64,000 nucleotides of DNA from Gammaproteobacteria bacterium (GCA_012269545.1 JAAXKB010000046.1:3401-67400), one strand, 5' to 3'. Numbered from the stretch's first letter, positions 17,421-28,094 are shown. Notes: a model not told the origin generated them from the letters alone. Program-made: numbers and translations.

Positions 17421-18839
17421 TCAGATCTTGCGCCAGCGCGTGCCCTCGCGGGAGTCTTCCAGTTCAATACCCGCCGCCAGCAGTTCATCGCGAATACGGT
17501 CTGCGCCGGCGTAGTCGCCATCGGCGCGCGCTGCCTTGCGCTCAGCGATCATGGCTTCAATGGCGTCAGCGGACAGAGTGTCTGAATCTCCGGGCTGTCC
17601 CTGCGTAAAGTAATCATCAGCTATTTGATGCAGCAGTCCCAGCAGCCAGCCACCGGCAAGGAGCTGTCTGCGAATCCGAGCTTTTTCAGTCTCGTCGGTT
17701 GCCCGACGCATGTCTGCTGCTAATTCATGCATGGCAGCCAAGGCCTTAGGCGTATTCAAATCATCGCAAAGCGCGTTCACGACCGTCCGCGGGAATTCGT
17801 CCTCCGCTAAATTTTCCATGTCCGCACTGGTCAGGGCGCTGGCGTCAGGGACGTCTCGCAGTCCTTGATAAAGACTGTCCAAGCTCGCCCGGGCTTGGGC
17901 GAGCAGATCGTCAGACCAAGTAAGTGACGAACTGTACTGTCCCGAGAGCAGTGCGTAGCGCAGCACCTCGCTGCTGTGCTTCTCCAGCAAGCTGCGAATA
18001 GTCAATACATTGCCGACAGACTTGGACATTTTTTCCGTGCCGAGATTCAGCATGCCGTTATGCAGCCAGTACCTCACATAACCGGGATTATCATTGGCGC
18101 AGCGACTCTGGGCAGCTTCGTTTTCGTGATGCGGAAAGGTCAGGTCAGAGCCGCCGCCGTGAATGTCGATGGTATCGCCCAGATGTTTTTTCACCATGGC
18201 AGAGCATTCGATATGCCAACCGGGCCGTCCACGCCCCCAGGGGCTATCCCAACCGGGCTGGCTTGCGGTAGAGGGCTTCCACAGTACGAAGTCTTTCGGG
18301 TCTTTTTTGTATCCGGCTACTTCGACCCGAGCACCGTCGATCATATCTTCCAGCGAACGCTTGGACAGGGAACCGTATTCAGGGTCAGAAGGTACATGGA
18401 ATAACACATGCCCCTCACTGGCATAGGCATGATCTTTTGCGATCAGCGTTTCGATCATGTCGATGATTTCGGCAATATGATGCGTCGCCTTGGGTACGAC
18501 ATCTGGCGGGCGCACACCCAAGGCGGCCACATCTTCCTGATATGCCTGCGAATAGCGATCTGCAAGGGTCTGAATATCCTCGCCGTTACTCGCGGCCGCG
18601 GCGTTGATCTTGTCGTCAATGTCCGTGATGTTACTGACGTAACTGACCTTGGGGTAACGCATGCGCAGCAGGCGCGTCAGCACGTCAAAGACCACGGCGG
18701 GCCGCCCATTACCAATGTGTACAAAGTTGTAAACCGTGGGTCCGCAGACGTAAATGGAAATGTGCTCCGGGTTGGATGGAACAAATGTCTCCTTTTTGCC
18801 GCTCAGCGTATTGTGGAAGACGATTTCGGCTTGAGTCAT
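17421..18839 (-). CDS. cysS: Cysteinyl-tRNA synthetase
   Basis: A 472-residue class I synthetase that charges tRNA-Cys. The N-terminal ISIYVCGPTVYNFVHIGNGRP includes a zinc-ligand Cys and the HIGH-type motif as HIGN. The other landmarks are WHIECSAMVKKHLG, DLTFPHHENEAAQS (zinc ligands) and EKMSKSVGN (KMSKS loop). A C-terminal DALR-type region and anticodon part follow. I choose ATG 18839 because its N-terminus MTQAEIVFHNTLSGKK fits the family; the ORF-track start at 18863 is a TTG. It is flanked by hisI upstream and the FAD protein downstream on the same strand. Confidence 0.97.
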   Translation of the reverse strand: MTQAEIVFHNTLSGKKETFVPSNPEHISIYVCGPTVYNFVHIGNGRPAVVFDVLTRLLRMRYPKVSYVSNITDIDDKINAAAASNGEDIQTLADRYSQAYQEDVAALGVRPPDVVPKATHHIAEIIDMIETLIAKDHAYASEGHVLFHVPSDPEYGSLSKRSLEDMIDGARVEVAGYKKDPKDFVLWKPSTASQPGWDSPWGRGRPGWHIECSAMVKKHLGDTIDIHGGGSDLTFPHHENEAAQSRCANDNPGYVRYWLHNGMLNLGTEKMSKSVGNVLTIRSLLEKHSSEVLRYALLSGQYSSSLTWSDDLLAQARASLDSLYQGLRDVPDASALTSADMENLAEDEFPRTVVNALCDDLNTPKALAAMHELAADMRRATDETEKARIRRQLLAGGWLLGLLHQIADDYFTQGQPGDSDTLSADAIEAMIAERKAARADGDYAGADRIRDELLAAGIELEDSREGTRWRKI

Positions 18840-18890
18840 GTCGCAGTCGGGCTCCGATATCAAAGCTGTGGATTCGTGCGTGAGGGCCGG

Positions 18891-19301
18891 CTAGCTTACT
18901 GGTTCGCCGTCGACAACAACACTGTCGCCGCGCACGTCGAGATAAAAACAGTGGGTTCGATCCGTGTGGCAGGCTGGGCCCAGTTGGTTTACCGAGAGCA
19001 AAATGGCGTCGGCATCGCAGTCGAAGCGCAAGGAGACGAGGCCTTGGGTATTGCCCGATGTGTCGCCTTTGCGCCACAGCGCCTGACGACTGCGCGAAAA
19101 ATAAACGACCCGGCCGGTGGTCAGCGTTTGTTCAATGGCCTCGCGGTTCATCCAGGCCAGCATCAGCACGGCACCGGTGGCGTGATCTTGTGCAATCGCG
19201 GGCACCAACCCCTGTTCGTTGAACGATACCCAGCCGAGAAACCTGGAGAGATCGACTTGGGTGCCTGAGGCGGCATTTTCTAAATCCTTAAGACTATTCA
19301 T
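18891..19301 (-). CDS. hisI: Phosphoribosyl-AMP cyclohydrolase, stand-alone HisI
   Basis: A 136-residue enzyme that opens the purine ring of PR-AMP, the third step of histidine synthesis. Landmarks are [37 protein letters not shown], the metal-binding DCDADAILL and [14 protein letters not shown] with the zinc Cys residues. It is monofunctional, without the HisE pyrophosphohydrolase domain. No other his gene is near. Its start overlaps the aminopeptidase stop by 8 nt, which suggests co-translation with that gene. In Pseudomonas hisI and hisE are adjacent; here hisE is not in the window. Confidence 0.95.
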   Translation of the reverse strand: MNSLKDLENAASGTQVDLSRFLGWVSFNEQGLVPAIAQDHATGAVLMLAWMNREAIEQTLTTGRVVYFSRSRQALWRKGDTSGNTQGLVSLRFDCDADAILLSVNQLGPACHTDRTHCFYLDVRGDSVVVDGEPVS

Positions 19302-20682
19302 CGCTGGCTCCGAAACGCTGGGCGAGATAACGATAAACGCTGCGTAATCCCATTGCCTCGCCGCCTTCGGGCCGACCCGGGCGCTTGCGTATGTTGAAAG
19401 CCATCACATCGAAATGAAGCCAAGGCACCTCGTCGATGAAGCGTTTTAGAAATAAGGCTGCAGTGACCGCACCGGCATAGGGGGATGCAGCGGAATTCAC
19501 GAGATCGGCAATATTGCTCTTGAGCATATAATCGTAGGCGTCGTGCAGAGGCATCGGCCATACCGCATCATCTTCTGTTTTGCCTAAGAGCTGGAGTTGC
19601 TGTGCTAACGAGTCATCGTTGCTGAACATGGCCCCAATCTCCGCGCCGACAGCGCCTCGGGCGGCCCCGGTAAGCGTGGCGTAGTCGATAATGAGTTCTG
19701 GCTTTTCACTGCTAGCCATGGACAGCGCATCGCAAAGCAGCAGTCTGCCTTCCGCGTCAGTATTGTCGATTTCCACGGTCAGACCCTTGTGGGTATGCAA
19801 TACATCGCCGGGCCGGAAAGCGTTGCCGGCCACCGCATTTTCCGCGGCGGGTATCAGCAGACGCAGTCGCACGGGCAGGGCTTGAGACATCACCAAATAA
19901 CCTAGGCCCATGGCAATGGCCGCGCCGCCCATGTCTTTCTTCATCCAGCGCATACCGCCGGAAGGCTTCAGATTTAATCCACCGCTGTCAAAAGTAACAC
20001 CCTTGCCTACGATGGTGATTTTCGGATGATCGGGATTGCCCCAGGTAAGATCCATCAACCGGGGGCCGTCGGCTGCGGCGCGACCCACAGCATGAATCGC
20101 ACCGCATTCCAGATCCAGTAGTTCGTCACCCACGGTGGTGTTGACCTCGGCGTCAAAGGCTTCTGCCAGCGCGACCACTTCCGCTTGCAGATGCGAGGGA
20201 GCCATATCTTGGGCGGGTGTGTTGATCAGGTCCCGAGCGAGATTGGTCGCCTTGATGGTATGCACGAGTTCGACCGCATCGGCGCCGTGCGGCAGGACGA
20301 GTTGGGCGGGCAAACGGTCTGTCTGCTTATAGCGGTCAAACCGGTAGCCTCCCAGTCCCCAGCCAAGCAGGGCGATAAAGGAAGCCTCACCGGTCAGTCG
20401 ATAGACGCCTTCCGGCAGTTGGAATGGCAGATGGCCTAAGGTAGTCAGCGAGTCTTCGCTATCGCTGCCGATGACTCCTTGACCATTTTCCAGCCAGGCA
20501 ACCTGACCGGTTTTACCTGCAAAAGACTGGCGTTTCAGCCATTGCTGATCTGATGACGTAAGCCCGTTAATGAAGTCGTCGAAAGTTCCGCTGCGAACAA
20601 TTTGCAGTGGTGTCGCTGTCAACTCGCTGTCTGCTGGCAGCAAGGCTGTGTCGGCAAAGTCGTCGGTGTTCAGTTCTTGCAT
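19294..20682 (-). CDS. Leucyl aminopeptidase family protein (peptidase M17)
   Basis: A 462-residue cytosolic di-zinc aminopeptidase. The catalytic C-terminal domain begins at about residue 165. It contains [19 protein letters not shown] with the metal-binding Lys/Asp, KKDMGGAA, and [15 protein letters not shown], the M17 signature carrying metal-binding Asp and Glu plus the catalytic Arg. The N-terminal domain is shorter than in PepA. This subfamily is usually labelled leucyl aminopeptidase family protein and probably handles dipeptide turnover. It overlaps hisI by 8 nt and follows lipA by 55 nt. Confidence 0.92.
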   Translation of the reverse strand: MQELNTDDFADTALLPADSELTATPLQIVRSGTFDDFINGLTSSDQQWLKRQSFAGKTGQVAWLENGQGVIGSDSEDSLTTLGHLPFQLPEGVYRLTGEASFIALLGWGLGGYRFDRYKQTDRLPAQLVLPHGADAVELVHTIKATNLARDLINTPAQDMAPSHLQAEVVALAEAFDAEVNTTVGDELLDLECGAIHAVGRAAADGPRLMDLTWGNPDHPKITIVGKGVTFDSGGLNLKPSGGMRWMKKDMGGAAIAMGLGYLVMSQALPVRLRLLIPAAENAVAGNAFRPGDVLHTHKGLTVEIDNTDAEGRLLLCDALSMASSEKPELIIDYATLTGAARGAVGAEIGAMFSNDDSLAQQLQLLGKTEDDAVWPMPLHDAYDYMLKSNIADLVNSAASPYAGAVTAALFLKRFIDEVPWLHFDVMAFNIRKRPGRPEGGEAMGLRSVYRYLAQRFGASDE

Positions 20683-20737
20683 GTCTTTTGTGGTCTCGAA
20701 TTGCGGCGTGTTGCCGATGGTTTGGGTGCGTGGGGGC

Positions 20738-21736
20738 TCAAAGCTGGCGCACGGGGATATGCTCTAATCCCAGATTGTTTTTTTCAAAGACTCGATCCGC
20801 TCGATAGCTGGAGCGTACCAGCGGTCCGGAGGCGACCTCGGTGAAACCAAGGCTCAGTCCGAACGTCCTAAAAGCCTCGAAGGCTTCCGGGCTAACCCAG
20901 CGGTCAACGGGTAAGTGGTTCTTGGTAGGCCGCATATATTGCCCAAGGGTTACGATGTCGACCTGATGAGCTCTTAGGGCCTCTAGCGTTTGTTTGATTT
21001 CATCATCGGATTCGCCAATCCCGAGCATTAAGCTGGATTTGGTCAGAACATCCGGTCGAACCTGTTTAGCGAAAGCAAGCACGTCCAACGTTTGCTGATA
21101 ACCCGCTCTGGGGTCGCGTACCTTGTGGGTCAGTCGCTCCACGGTTTCCACATTTTGTGCAAAGACCTGCAGGCCGGAGTTCACGACCTTGGCGACGGCA
21201 TCTTGGTCGCCGTTAAAGTCAGGTGTCAAAGCCTCCACGGCCGTTGCCGGGTTGAGGGCGCGAATTGCACGGACACAGGCGGCGTAGTGCGCGGCGCCGC
21301 CGTCGGGTAAGTCGTCCCGGTCCACCGACGTCAGGACCACGTAGTTCAACCCCATCAGCTTGACCGATTGCGCTGCGTTGGCGGGTTCTTCCAGATCCAG
21401 CCAGCCTTTTGGATTGCCTGTGTCGACGGCGCAGAAGCGGCAGGCGCGGGTGCAGGTTGCGCCCATTAACATGATGGTAGCGGTGCCGTGGTTCCAGCAC
21501 TCGCCGATGTTAGGGCAATGCGACTCCTCACATACCGTTGCAAGACGGTGTTTGTTCACCGTCTCTTGAACGTTGCGATAGCGTTCTCCGCCACCCACAG
21601 AGACGCGCAGCCAAGGCGGCTTGCGTTCGATATCAGTCTGCGCGTTGGCGCCGGCCTTGACGCCATTTTTAATGGCCTTGAAACCTTGCGGGGTGGCGAA
21701 TTTTTCGCCGCTTTTAATCGGTGTCTTATTTGACAC
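20738..21736 (-). CDS. lipA: Lipoyl synthase LipA
   Basis: A 332-residue radical SAM enzyme that inserts two sulfurs into protein-bound octanoyl groups to form lipoyl cofactors for PDH, OGDH and the glycine cleavage system. Both clusters are visible: the auxiliary-cluster motif [12 protein letters not shown] and the radical SAM motif CTRACRFC. Further signatures are [19 protein letters not shown] and the C-terminal [11 protein letters not shown]. The usual partner lipB is not in the window, so the octanoyl donor step is encoded elsewhere. It lies between the ABC exporter and the M17 peptidase on the same strand. Confidence 0.97.
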   Translation of the reverse strand: MSNKTPIKSGEKFATPQGFKAIKNGVKAGANAQTDIERKPPWLRVSVGGGERYRNVQETVNKHRLATVCEESHCPNIGECWNHGTATIMLMGATCTRACRFCAVDTGNPKGWLDLEEPANAAQSVKLMGLNYVVLTSVDRDDLPDGGAAHYAACVRAIRALNPATAVEALTPDFNGDQDAVAKVVNSGLQVFAQNVETVERLTHKVRDPRAGYQQTLDVLAFAKQVRPDVLTKSSLMLGIGESDDEIKQTLEALRAHQVDIVTLGQYMRPTKNHLPVDRWVSPEAFEAFRTFGLSLGFTEVASGPLVRSSYRADRVFEKNNLGLEHIPVRQL

Positions 21737-21776
21737 GGTGTACCTATTTCGTCGTTGTTTGTGCAGTTATCGTGCG

Positions 21777-23666
21777 CTAGGGATTCAAGGAATCTTGCGC
21801 GGCATCACTCTGAAATTGCAGACTATGCAGGGTGGCATACAGCCCTCCTGCGGCCAGTAGTTCTTCATGATTGCCAATCTCAGCCACTTGGCCTTGATCC
21901 AGCACCAGTACCCGGTCTGCTTCCTGAATGGTTTGCAGCCTGTGCGCAATGATGATTGAGGTGCGTCCCTTTGTCAGCCGTTCTACCGCGTCCTGAATCA
22001 ATAATTCCGTTTCGGTGTCAATGTTCGCGGTAGCCTCATCGAGCACCAGAATCTCCGGATCGGCAGCTAATACACGGGCAAAGGCCAGAAGCTGACGCTG
22101 GCCCTGAGATAAATTTTGACCTCGTTCGGTGAGCGGTGAGTCGTAGCCTAGCGGTAACTTGGAAATGAAGTCGTGGGCATTGACGGTTTTTGCCGCCTCT
22201 ATCGCCCGCTCCCGAGTCACTCGCGGGTTTCCAAGGGCAATGTTGTCGAAGATGCTGCCCGAGAAAATATGGAAGTCCTGCAGAACAACCCCCACGCGGC
22301 GTCGCAGGTCGCTGGAATGAATGTGGTTTAGATCGATATCGTCCAGATAAATCTGGTTGTCGTCAAAGTCGTAAAAGCGGCCTAGCAGTCGAATCAGGGT
22401 GCTCTTACCGGAACCCGTAGGCCCGACAATGGCCAGTTTCTCGCCGGGGCTGATGTGGAACGACACGTCTTTGAGGATCGGCATGTTGGCATCGTAGGCG
22501 AAGCTGACCCGGCGAAATTCCACCTTGCCAACAAGCCGTTCTGGCAGTGCGACAGGGTTGGCTGGTTCGTGAATGATCTCGTCCCAGTCCAGAGCCTGAA
22601 AGATGCGCTCGCCGCTGGCCATGGCGCGAAACAAAATATTGGTCTGCTCGCCCAGCACCACAATCGGATGAAACAGCATGGTAACGAATTGGGTGAATAA
22701 CACGACTTCACCTACGGTCATGCTGATGTCCATCAGCTGGCTGGCACCGTAGTACAGGATCAGGCCGATGGCGATTTGCGCCAGGCTTTCATTGAAGGCC
22801 CCGTACAGGGTTTCCACCCGTGCCAAACGGTGCTCAAACAGCCGATTCTTTTCGTTGATTTCTGTGTAGCGATCCAAATTGTGCTGTTGGCGGTCAGACA
22901 ACTGGACGACTTGCAGGCCGGCAAGGTTTTCCTGCAGGTTTTGGTTCAAGCTGGACAGGGTCTGTCGTGTCTGCCGAAACAAAAAACGGGTCTTGCGACG
23001 AAAAAAATAGGTCACCATGGCAAGGATCGGCAGCGCCAGCAGAAGCATCAGCGTGAGCTGTAAGTCGATGGCTAACATCACGGCTAATGCGACGAAAAAG
23101 GGGACGAATTCGCCGACCAATGTGCCCAAGCCGCGAAGCAGCTCGTACAGAGCCTCGACGTCGTTGGTTACCCGAGTCATGATCCGGCCGACAGCGACAC
23201 GGTCATAAAAAGAAGAAGGCCTCGTTTCCAGATGGCGAAACAGATCCAAACGCAAGTCACGTAGTCCGTTAATCACGGGGCCAATCAGAGTCATACGATG
23301 AGCGTGGCCGCAGACTGCCCATGCGAGTTGAATGGTGCCGTAAAGCAGGCATGCCGCTAACAGCTCCGGTATGCCGATAGTGCCGGCCAGATTCTGATTA
23401 AATTCGATTAAACCGAAATCAGGGCTGTCCGCATCGCTCTCGCCACGGATGATGTGGTCGATGGCCACTAAGGAAATGATGATCGGCAACATGACCTGTA
23501 GGGCCGATGCGACCAGCACCAAGACAGTACTGACCGCCAACGACAGCTTGTAAGGGGCGAGCCACCTCAGCAAGCGTCGAAGTAGCTGCAGGTTCAATAC
23601 GGCGCCACTGATGTCCGCATCGAACATGGCGTAGTCGCGCTGGTCTTTCTTCGCCGTCGTGTTCAT
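21777..23666 (-). CDS. ABC exporter half-transporter with consensus ATPase site
   Basis: A 629-residue half-transporter: six membrane helices (about residues 35-320) followed by a nucleotide-binding domain. Walker A is GPTGSGKST, the signature is LSQGQRQ, and Walker B with catalytic Glu is ILVLDEATANID, followed by the switch His in IIAHRLQT. It starts inside the end of the upstream half-transporter (4-nt overlap). The partner has a degenerate Walker B, so the pair likely forms an asymmetric exporter of the MdlAB / TM287-288 type. The substrate is unknown; lipids, peptides or drugs are all possible. Confidence 0.92.
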   Translation of the reverse strand: MNTTAKKDQRDYAMFDADISGAVLNLQLLRRLLRWLAPYKLSLAVSTVLVLVASALQVMLPIIISLVAIDHIIRGESDADSPDFGLIEFNQNLAGTIGIPELLAACLLYGTIQLAWAVCGHAHRMTLIGPVINGLRDLRLDLFRHLETRPSSFYDRVAVGRIMTRVTNDVEALYELLRGLGTLVGEFVPFFVALAVMLAIDLQLTLMLLLALPILAMVTYFFRRKTRFLFRQTRQTLSSLNQNLQENLAGLQVVQLSDRQQHNLDRYTEINEKNRLFEHRLARVETLYGAFNESLAQIAIGLILYYGASQLMDISMTVGEVVLFTQFVTMLFHPIVVLGEQTNILFRAMASGERIFQALDWDEIIHEPANPVALPERLVGKVEFRRVSFAYDANMPILKDVSFHISPGEKLAIVGPTGSGKSTLIRLLGRFYDFDDNQIYLDDIDLNHIHSSDLRRRVGVVLQDFHIFSGSIFDNIALGNPRVTRERAIEAAKTVNAHDFISKLPLGYDSPLTERGQNLSQGQRQLLAFARVLAADPEILVLDEATANIDTETELLIQDAVERLTKGRTSIIIAHRLQTIQEADRVLVLDQGQVAEIGNHEELLAAGGLYATLHSLQFQSDAAQDSLNP

Positions 23667-25465
23667 GAAGTGACTCTCAGGCGTTCCAAGTCGTCTTCCT
23701 CACCGCCCTCGCGCTGCACGCGTTCGAGTTCTGCGTAGTAGCCCCGGTTCGCCAATAACGCCTCGTGCCGGCCGCTTTCCATAATGCGCCCTGCGTCGAT
23801 CACGTAAATCCGGTCTGCATGGCGTGCGGTACTGACCCGGTGGGAGACAAGGAGGGTTGTTTGCTTTTGCCGCAGTCGTTTTAGTTCACCCAAGATGTGT
23901 TCTTCGGTCTCGGTGTCCACAGCTGAGAAACAATCGTCGAGAATTAGGATAGGCGCATTGCGAATCAGCCCGCGAGCCAATGTCGCCCGCTGTTTTTGGC
24001 CGCCAGACAGAGTCACACCGCGCTCACCAATCAAAGTGTCCAGCTGTTCAGGAAAATCGCTAATGGTGTCCTTCAAGTCTGCAGAGGTGGCGGCCTCCCA
24101 GATACGCTCTAGCGAACGCGCCGGATCGTCATAGGTGATGTTGCTTTTCAACGGTTCGGCGAACAAGAACGGATCCTGAGGCACCAGTGCGACTTGGGTT
24201 CTTAGCTGGGTCAGCGGGTATTCGGCGACCGGGATGCCGTCAACGAAAATGCTGTTTGCCGCGGGATCGATCAGACGGACAATTTGTTTCAGCAATGTCG
24301 TTTTGCCGCTGCCGACGCGCCCCATGATTGCCACTGTTTCGCCGGGGTCGATAGCCAGCGACAGATTGCCGATGGCATCCGCGGTGGCGCCCGGGTAGCG
24401 ATAGCTGAGATTGTCGATACGCAGGGCACCGGTAATTTCGGTTGGCGCCTCGGCTGTTGGCGCGTCAGTGATTTCAGCCGGCCGGTCGAACACTTCAAAC
24501 AGGCGACCGCTGGCGACGCCTGCGCGCTGAAATAAATTTACAATGAAGCCAGCGACACGAAAAGGTTGTACCACCATGTTAACGAACATGAAAAAGGCCA
24601 CGAAGTCGCCGATGGCCAGTGTGCCCGCGAGTACCTGACTGCCGCCATAACCCAAGATCGTCAGCGAACAGATCGCAGCGAGGCTGGGCATCCACGAGCT
24701 CATGGCTGAATTGATACGACCTTGCTCATAAAAGACATCGGCATAAGCTTGGTTGGTGGCGGCGAAACGCTGTATCTCGTTCTCCTCTTGCACCATGGCT
24801 TGTATGGTGCGAATGCCGGACAAATTTTCCTGGGTATGCGTCCCCAAATCTGAAAGACGATCCTGTACCTGAGCCGATGCCGCGCCCATGGCTTTGGCTG
24901 AATACTGGGCATAGATGAATACCAGCGGCATGGGGGGAAGCAACAAGAGGGTGAGCCAAGGTGAATAGTAGAGCATGAAACCGAAGCCCACGACGGTGGC
25001 GTAAACCATAATGATCAGCAGGATGGTGCCCATGGAAATCAGGCGCTGGATCAAAGATATGTCGGCCACGGCCCGTGTCATCATGTCGCCAATGCTGAAT
25101 TCGGCGAAGAACTCCGCGCCCTGTTCCTGCAGTTTATGAAAGAACGCTTGGCGCAGGTCGAAGGAAACTTTGAGCGCCACGCGTCGTACATTGAATCGCG
25201 CAAAGCTAACGACGCAGTAGCGGGTAATCACGGCTGCAATAATGCCCAAGACCGGATAAAGGAGGTCGTAGTTACCTTCGGACATACGGTTAATGGATAC
25301 GGCCGTGAGTACCGGAACCATGGCCTCAAAGAGTCTGGCCGCTCCGAACGCCGCTATGCCGATATACAGGCCACGACGATGGGGCCCGATGAAACGGCGC
25401 AACTGCCACAGCGCGGCCAGTAGCGCGGTTGGGGGTAGCGTGGGTTCGTCGTTGGTCGGCTTCAT
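23663..25465 (-). CDS. ABC exporter half-transporter with degenerate ATPase site
   Basis: A 600-residue half-transporter, first gene of the pair. Six membrane helices precede the ATPase domain. Walker A is GRVGSGKTT and the signature is LSGGQKQR, but Walker B reads ILILDDCFSAVD, with Asp where the catalytic Glu should be. This is the same change known in TM287 and in E. coli MdlA, where one of two ATP sites is non-hydrolytic. It therefore supports an obligate heterodimer with the neighbouring gene. Its stop overlaps the partner start by 4 nt. asnS ends 3 nt upstream, so it is probably expressed from the asnS side. Confidence 0.92.
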   Translation of the reverse strand: MKPTNDEPTLPPTALLAALWQLRRFIGPHRRGLYIGIAAFGAARLFEAMVPVLTAVSINRMSEGNYDLLYPVLGIIAAVITRYCVVSFARFNVRRVALKVSFDLRQAFFHKLQEQGAEFFAEFSIGDMMTRAVADISLIQRLISMGTILLIIMVYATVVGFGFMLYYSPWLTLLLLPPMPLVFIYAQYSAKAMGAASAQVQDRLSDLGTHTQENLSGIRTIQAMVQEENEIQRFAATNQAYADVFYEQGRINSAMSSWMPSLAAICSLTILGYGGSQVLAGTLAIGDFVAFFMFVNMVVQPFRVAGFIVNLFQRAGVASGRLFEVFDRPAEITDAPTAEAPTEITGALRIDNLSYRYPGATADAIGNLSLAIDPGETVAIMGRVGSGKTTLLKQIVRLIDPAANSIFVDGIPVAEYPLTQLRTQVALVPQDPFLFAEPLKSNITYDDPARSLERIWEAATSADLKDTISDFPEQLDTLIGERGVTLSGGQKQRATLARGLIRNAPILILDDCFSAVDTETEEHILGELKRLRQKQTTLLVSHRVSTARHADRIYVIDAGRIMESGRHEALLANRGYYAELERVQREGGEEDDLERLRVTS

Positions 25466-25468
25466 AGG

Positions 25469-26845
25469 CTAGAAATTCGCATTACCCGGAACCCTCGGGA
25501 ACGGTATGGCGTCACGGATGTTATCCATGCCAGTGATGTAGAGCAGTAGTCTTTCCAGACCTAACCCGAATCCCGCGTGGGGCACTGTGCCGTAGCGTCG
25601 CAGGTCCCGGTACCACCAAAGCTCGTCGGCTAACCTTGGATCCATGCGCTCGTCCAGCACGGCCAGTCTTTCTTCTCGCTGGCTGCCGCCGATGATCTCG
25701 CCAACGCCGGGGACCAAAACGTCCATTGCGGCGACGGTTTTTTCATCGTCATTTAAGCGCATGTAGAAAGCTTTGATCTCCTTGGGGTAGTCGGTGACCA
25801 CGACCGGGCCCTTGATCACTTGCTCGGTAATGAATCGCTCGTGTTCGGATTGCAGATCGGTGCCCCAACTGACCGGAAATTCAAAGGTTTGGTCCGCCGT
25901 TGACAGCAGCGACACCGCATCGCTGTACGTCAGGCGAGCAAATTTTTGCTGGGCCACCTCCGTCAGCCGCTGGATCAACTGTCCCTCGCTACGTTCATCG
26001 AAGAACGCCATATCGTCAGGGCAGCGGTTCAGCACCCCTTGGATCACGCTTGATAAAAACTGTTCTGCCAGATCCGCGTTGGCAGCCAAGTCGGCGAAGG
26101 CTACCTCCGGTTCAATCATCCAAAACTCCGCCAGATGTCGGCTGGTGTTGGAGTTTTCTGCCCGAAAGGTTGGCCCAAAGGTGTAAACCTTACCCAAGGA
26201 ACAGGCGTAACTTTCGAGGTTGAGCTGACCGCTGACCGTGAGGAAGGTTTCGCTGCCGAAAAAATCCTGATCAAACTGATTCGTCTGGCCCTGATGAATG
26301 TGGTCGAGGGTTGACACACGAAACAGATCGCCGGCGCCTTCACAGTCACTGGCCGTAATGATGGGGGTATTGACCCAATAAAAACCTTCGCGATCAAAAA
26401 AACCGTGCACTTCGGCACTCAGCGCGTGACGAATCCGCGACAGTGCGCCAAACGTGTTGGTCCGCGGGCGGAGGTGAGCAACGCTCCGCAAGTATTCGAA
26501 GGAATGTTGTTTCTTGCTGATCGGGTAAGTTTCCGGATCATCCACCATCCCATGAATAGCGACGTGATGGGCTTGTATTTCGCGATCCTGACCCTTGCCT
26601 TGAGATTCCACTAGCCTGCCGGTGACCGACACCGAACAGCCCGTGCCGGATTCGATGATCTCCGGGTAATTGGCCAGAGTATTGTCGGCAACTGCCTGAA
26701 CAGTGCCGAAGCAGGAACCGTCGTGAATGTGCAGAAAGGAGAAACCACCCTTTGACGATCGTCGAGAGCGCAGCCATCCACGGACCGTGATATCACTGTC
26801 GACGGCAACGTTATGCTGCAAAATGGATTTGATTGTCACAATCAT
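25469..26845 (-). CDS. asnS: Asparaginyl-tRNA synthetase
   Basis: A 458-residue class IIb synthetase. The N-terminal OB-fold anticodon domain includes [24 protein letters not shown]. The catalytic domain shows [17 protein letters not shown]-type sequence (here [10 protein letters not shown]), [25 protein letters not shown] (motif 2) and [15 protein letters not shown] (motif 3). The start at ATG 26845 is chosen over the TTG at 26857. The N-E-N order of motif 2 separates it from AspRS. Presence of AsnRS suggests direct asparaginylation rather than only the amidotransferase route. The ABC exporter genes follow within 3 nt. Confidence 0.96.
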   Translation of the reverse strand: MIVTIKSILQHNVAVDSDITVRGWLRSRRSSKGGFSFLHIHDGSCFGTVQAVADNTLANYPEIIESGTGCSVSVTGRLVESQGKGQDREIQAHHVAIHGMVDDPETYPISKKQHSFEYLRSVAHLRPRTNTFGALSRIRHALSAEVHGFFDREGFYWVNTPIITASDCEGAGDLFRVSTLDHIHQGQTNQFDQDFFGSETFLTVSGQLNLESYACSLGKVYTFGPTFRAENSNTSRHLAEFWMIEPEVAFADLAANADLAEQFLSSVIQGVLNRCPDDMAFFDERSEGQLIQRLTEVAQQKFARLTYSDAVSLLSTADQTFEFPVSWGTDLQSEHERFITEQVIKGPVVVTDYPKEIKAFYMRLNDDEKTVAAMDVLVPGVGEIIGGSQREERLAVLDERMDPRLADELWWYRDLRRYGTVPHAGFGLGLERLLLYITGMDNIRDAIPFPRVPGNANF

Positions 26846-26921
26846 GGTGTTCAACAAAGCTCACAAAGTGGATCGGATCATGCGCCGCAGAATAGTAAAG
26901 CAAGCAGCATTTTTTTTCTGT

Positions 26922-28094
26922 TTAGGCGCCTCGGATAGTCGATAAATCAATGGTTGCATTGAACGGGCTGCGAGCCTCGACGTGCTCTATGTCTTCAGCA
27001 ACGTATCGTCGCTCTTCCTCTAAGAAGCGGGCAACGGCGTCGCGAAAACCCGGGTCAGCAATCCAGTGGGCGCTGAAGGTCGCCTCTGGCAGATAACCTC
27101 TGACCACTTTGTGCCCGCCTTGGGCTCCTGCCTCCACGCGTGAGAGGCCTCGAGCAATGGCAAAGTCGATGGCTTGGTAGTAACACACCTCGAAATGCAA
27201 AAATCGATGGTCCTCGACACAGCCCCAGTTCCGTCCAAACAGGGTATCGCCGCCAATAAAGTTCAGGGCACCCGCAATGTAGCGGCCTTCGCGTTTAGCC
27301 ATAATCAGTAAAATATCGTCGGCCATGGTCGCACTGACTGCGGAAAAGAATTCTCGGGTCAAATAAGGGGTGCCCCACTTTCTCGAACCGGTGTCCAAAT
27401 AGAACTGAAAAAACGCATCCCAATGCGCCTCTGTCAGATCAGCACCCGTGAGCCAATCGATTTCAATGCCGTTGGCGAGAGCATCTCGGCGCTCACGTTT
27501 TAGGTTTTTGCGTTTTTTTGAGGCAAGCTGCAAGAGGAACTCGTCGAAGGTCTGATAGCCAGCGTTGTGCCAGTGAAACTGTTGGTCCATGCGCTGCAGC
27601 AAACCGGCTTCGGCCGCGCGCTGCCACTGGGATTCCGGAAGAAAGGTCATGTGTAGGGAACTGACCTTGGCTTGTTCAGCGACCTGCAGGCAAGCGTCCA
27701 GCAACAGTTGCTGATGCTCCTTGCTGTTGTCAGCAGTCAAAAGTTTCGGGCAGGTAGCCGGGGTAAAAGGAATACTGCTCTGCAGCTTGGGGTAGTAACT
27801 GTGACCGGCGCGATGCCATGCATCTGCCCAACCGTAATCGAAGACGTATTCACCTTGGCTATGATTCTTCAGGTAGAGCGGCATCACGCCAAGCAGATTG
27901 CCGCCGTCCTCAACAGCGATATGGAAAGGTTGCCATCCGGTGTCGCGTCCTACACTGCCGCTCTCTTCCAAGGCGAGCAAGAAAGCGTGTCGAGTAAAGG
28001 GGTTGTAGGCCCCAGTGCCATCGGCGCAGCGATCCCATTTCCCGGCGTCTATCTCGGTAATGCTGTGGCAGATTTTCGCAGTAGGCGTTGGCAA
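26922..28094 (-). CDS. FemAB-like / GNAT-fold acyltransferase (peptidogalycan family, PF04339-like)
   Basis: A 390-residue protein with two tandem acyltransferase-like halves, typical of the family annotated as GNAT family or peptidoglycan-biosynthesis protein. Visible blocks are YNPFTRHAFLLALEESGS, YVFDYGWADAWHRAGHSYYPKL, SLHMTFLPESQW, LLQLASKKRKNLKRER and GRNWGCVEDHRFLHFEVCYYQAIDFA. The function is not proven for this family; aminoacyl or acyl transfer is inferred from the fold. The start is uncertain: the ORF begins at a TTG with weak upstream signal, and no early ATG exists. Alternatives further upstream (GTG, CTG) are possible. Confidence 0.78.
   Translation of the reverse strand: MPTPTAKICHSITEIDAGKWDRCADGTGAYNPFTRHAFLLALEESGSVGRDTGWQPFHIAVEDGGNLLGVMPLYLKNHSQGEYVFDYGWADAWHRAGHSYYPKLQSSIPFTPATCPKLLTADNSKEHQQLLLDACLQVAEQAKVSSLHMTFLPESQWQRAAEAGLLQRMDQQFHWHNAGYQTFDEFLLQLASKKRKNLKRERRDALANGIEIDWLTGADLTEAHWDAFFQFYLDTGSRKWGTPYLTREFFSAVSATMADDILLIMAKREGRYIAGALNFIGGDTLFGRNWGCVEDHRFLHFEVCYYQAIDFAIARGLSRVEAGAQGGHKVVRGYLPEATFSAHWIADPGFRDAVARFLEEERRYVAEDIEHVEARSPFNATIDLSTIRGA

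Noticed and set aside
18408-19268. 286-aa plus-strand ORF
   Set aside because: Antisense to cysS and hisI, both of which have complete motifs; the antisense protein has none.
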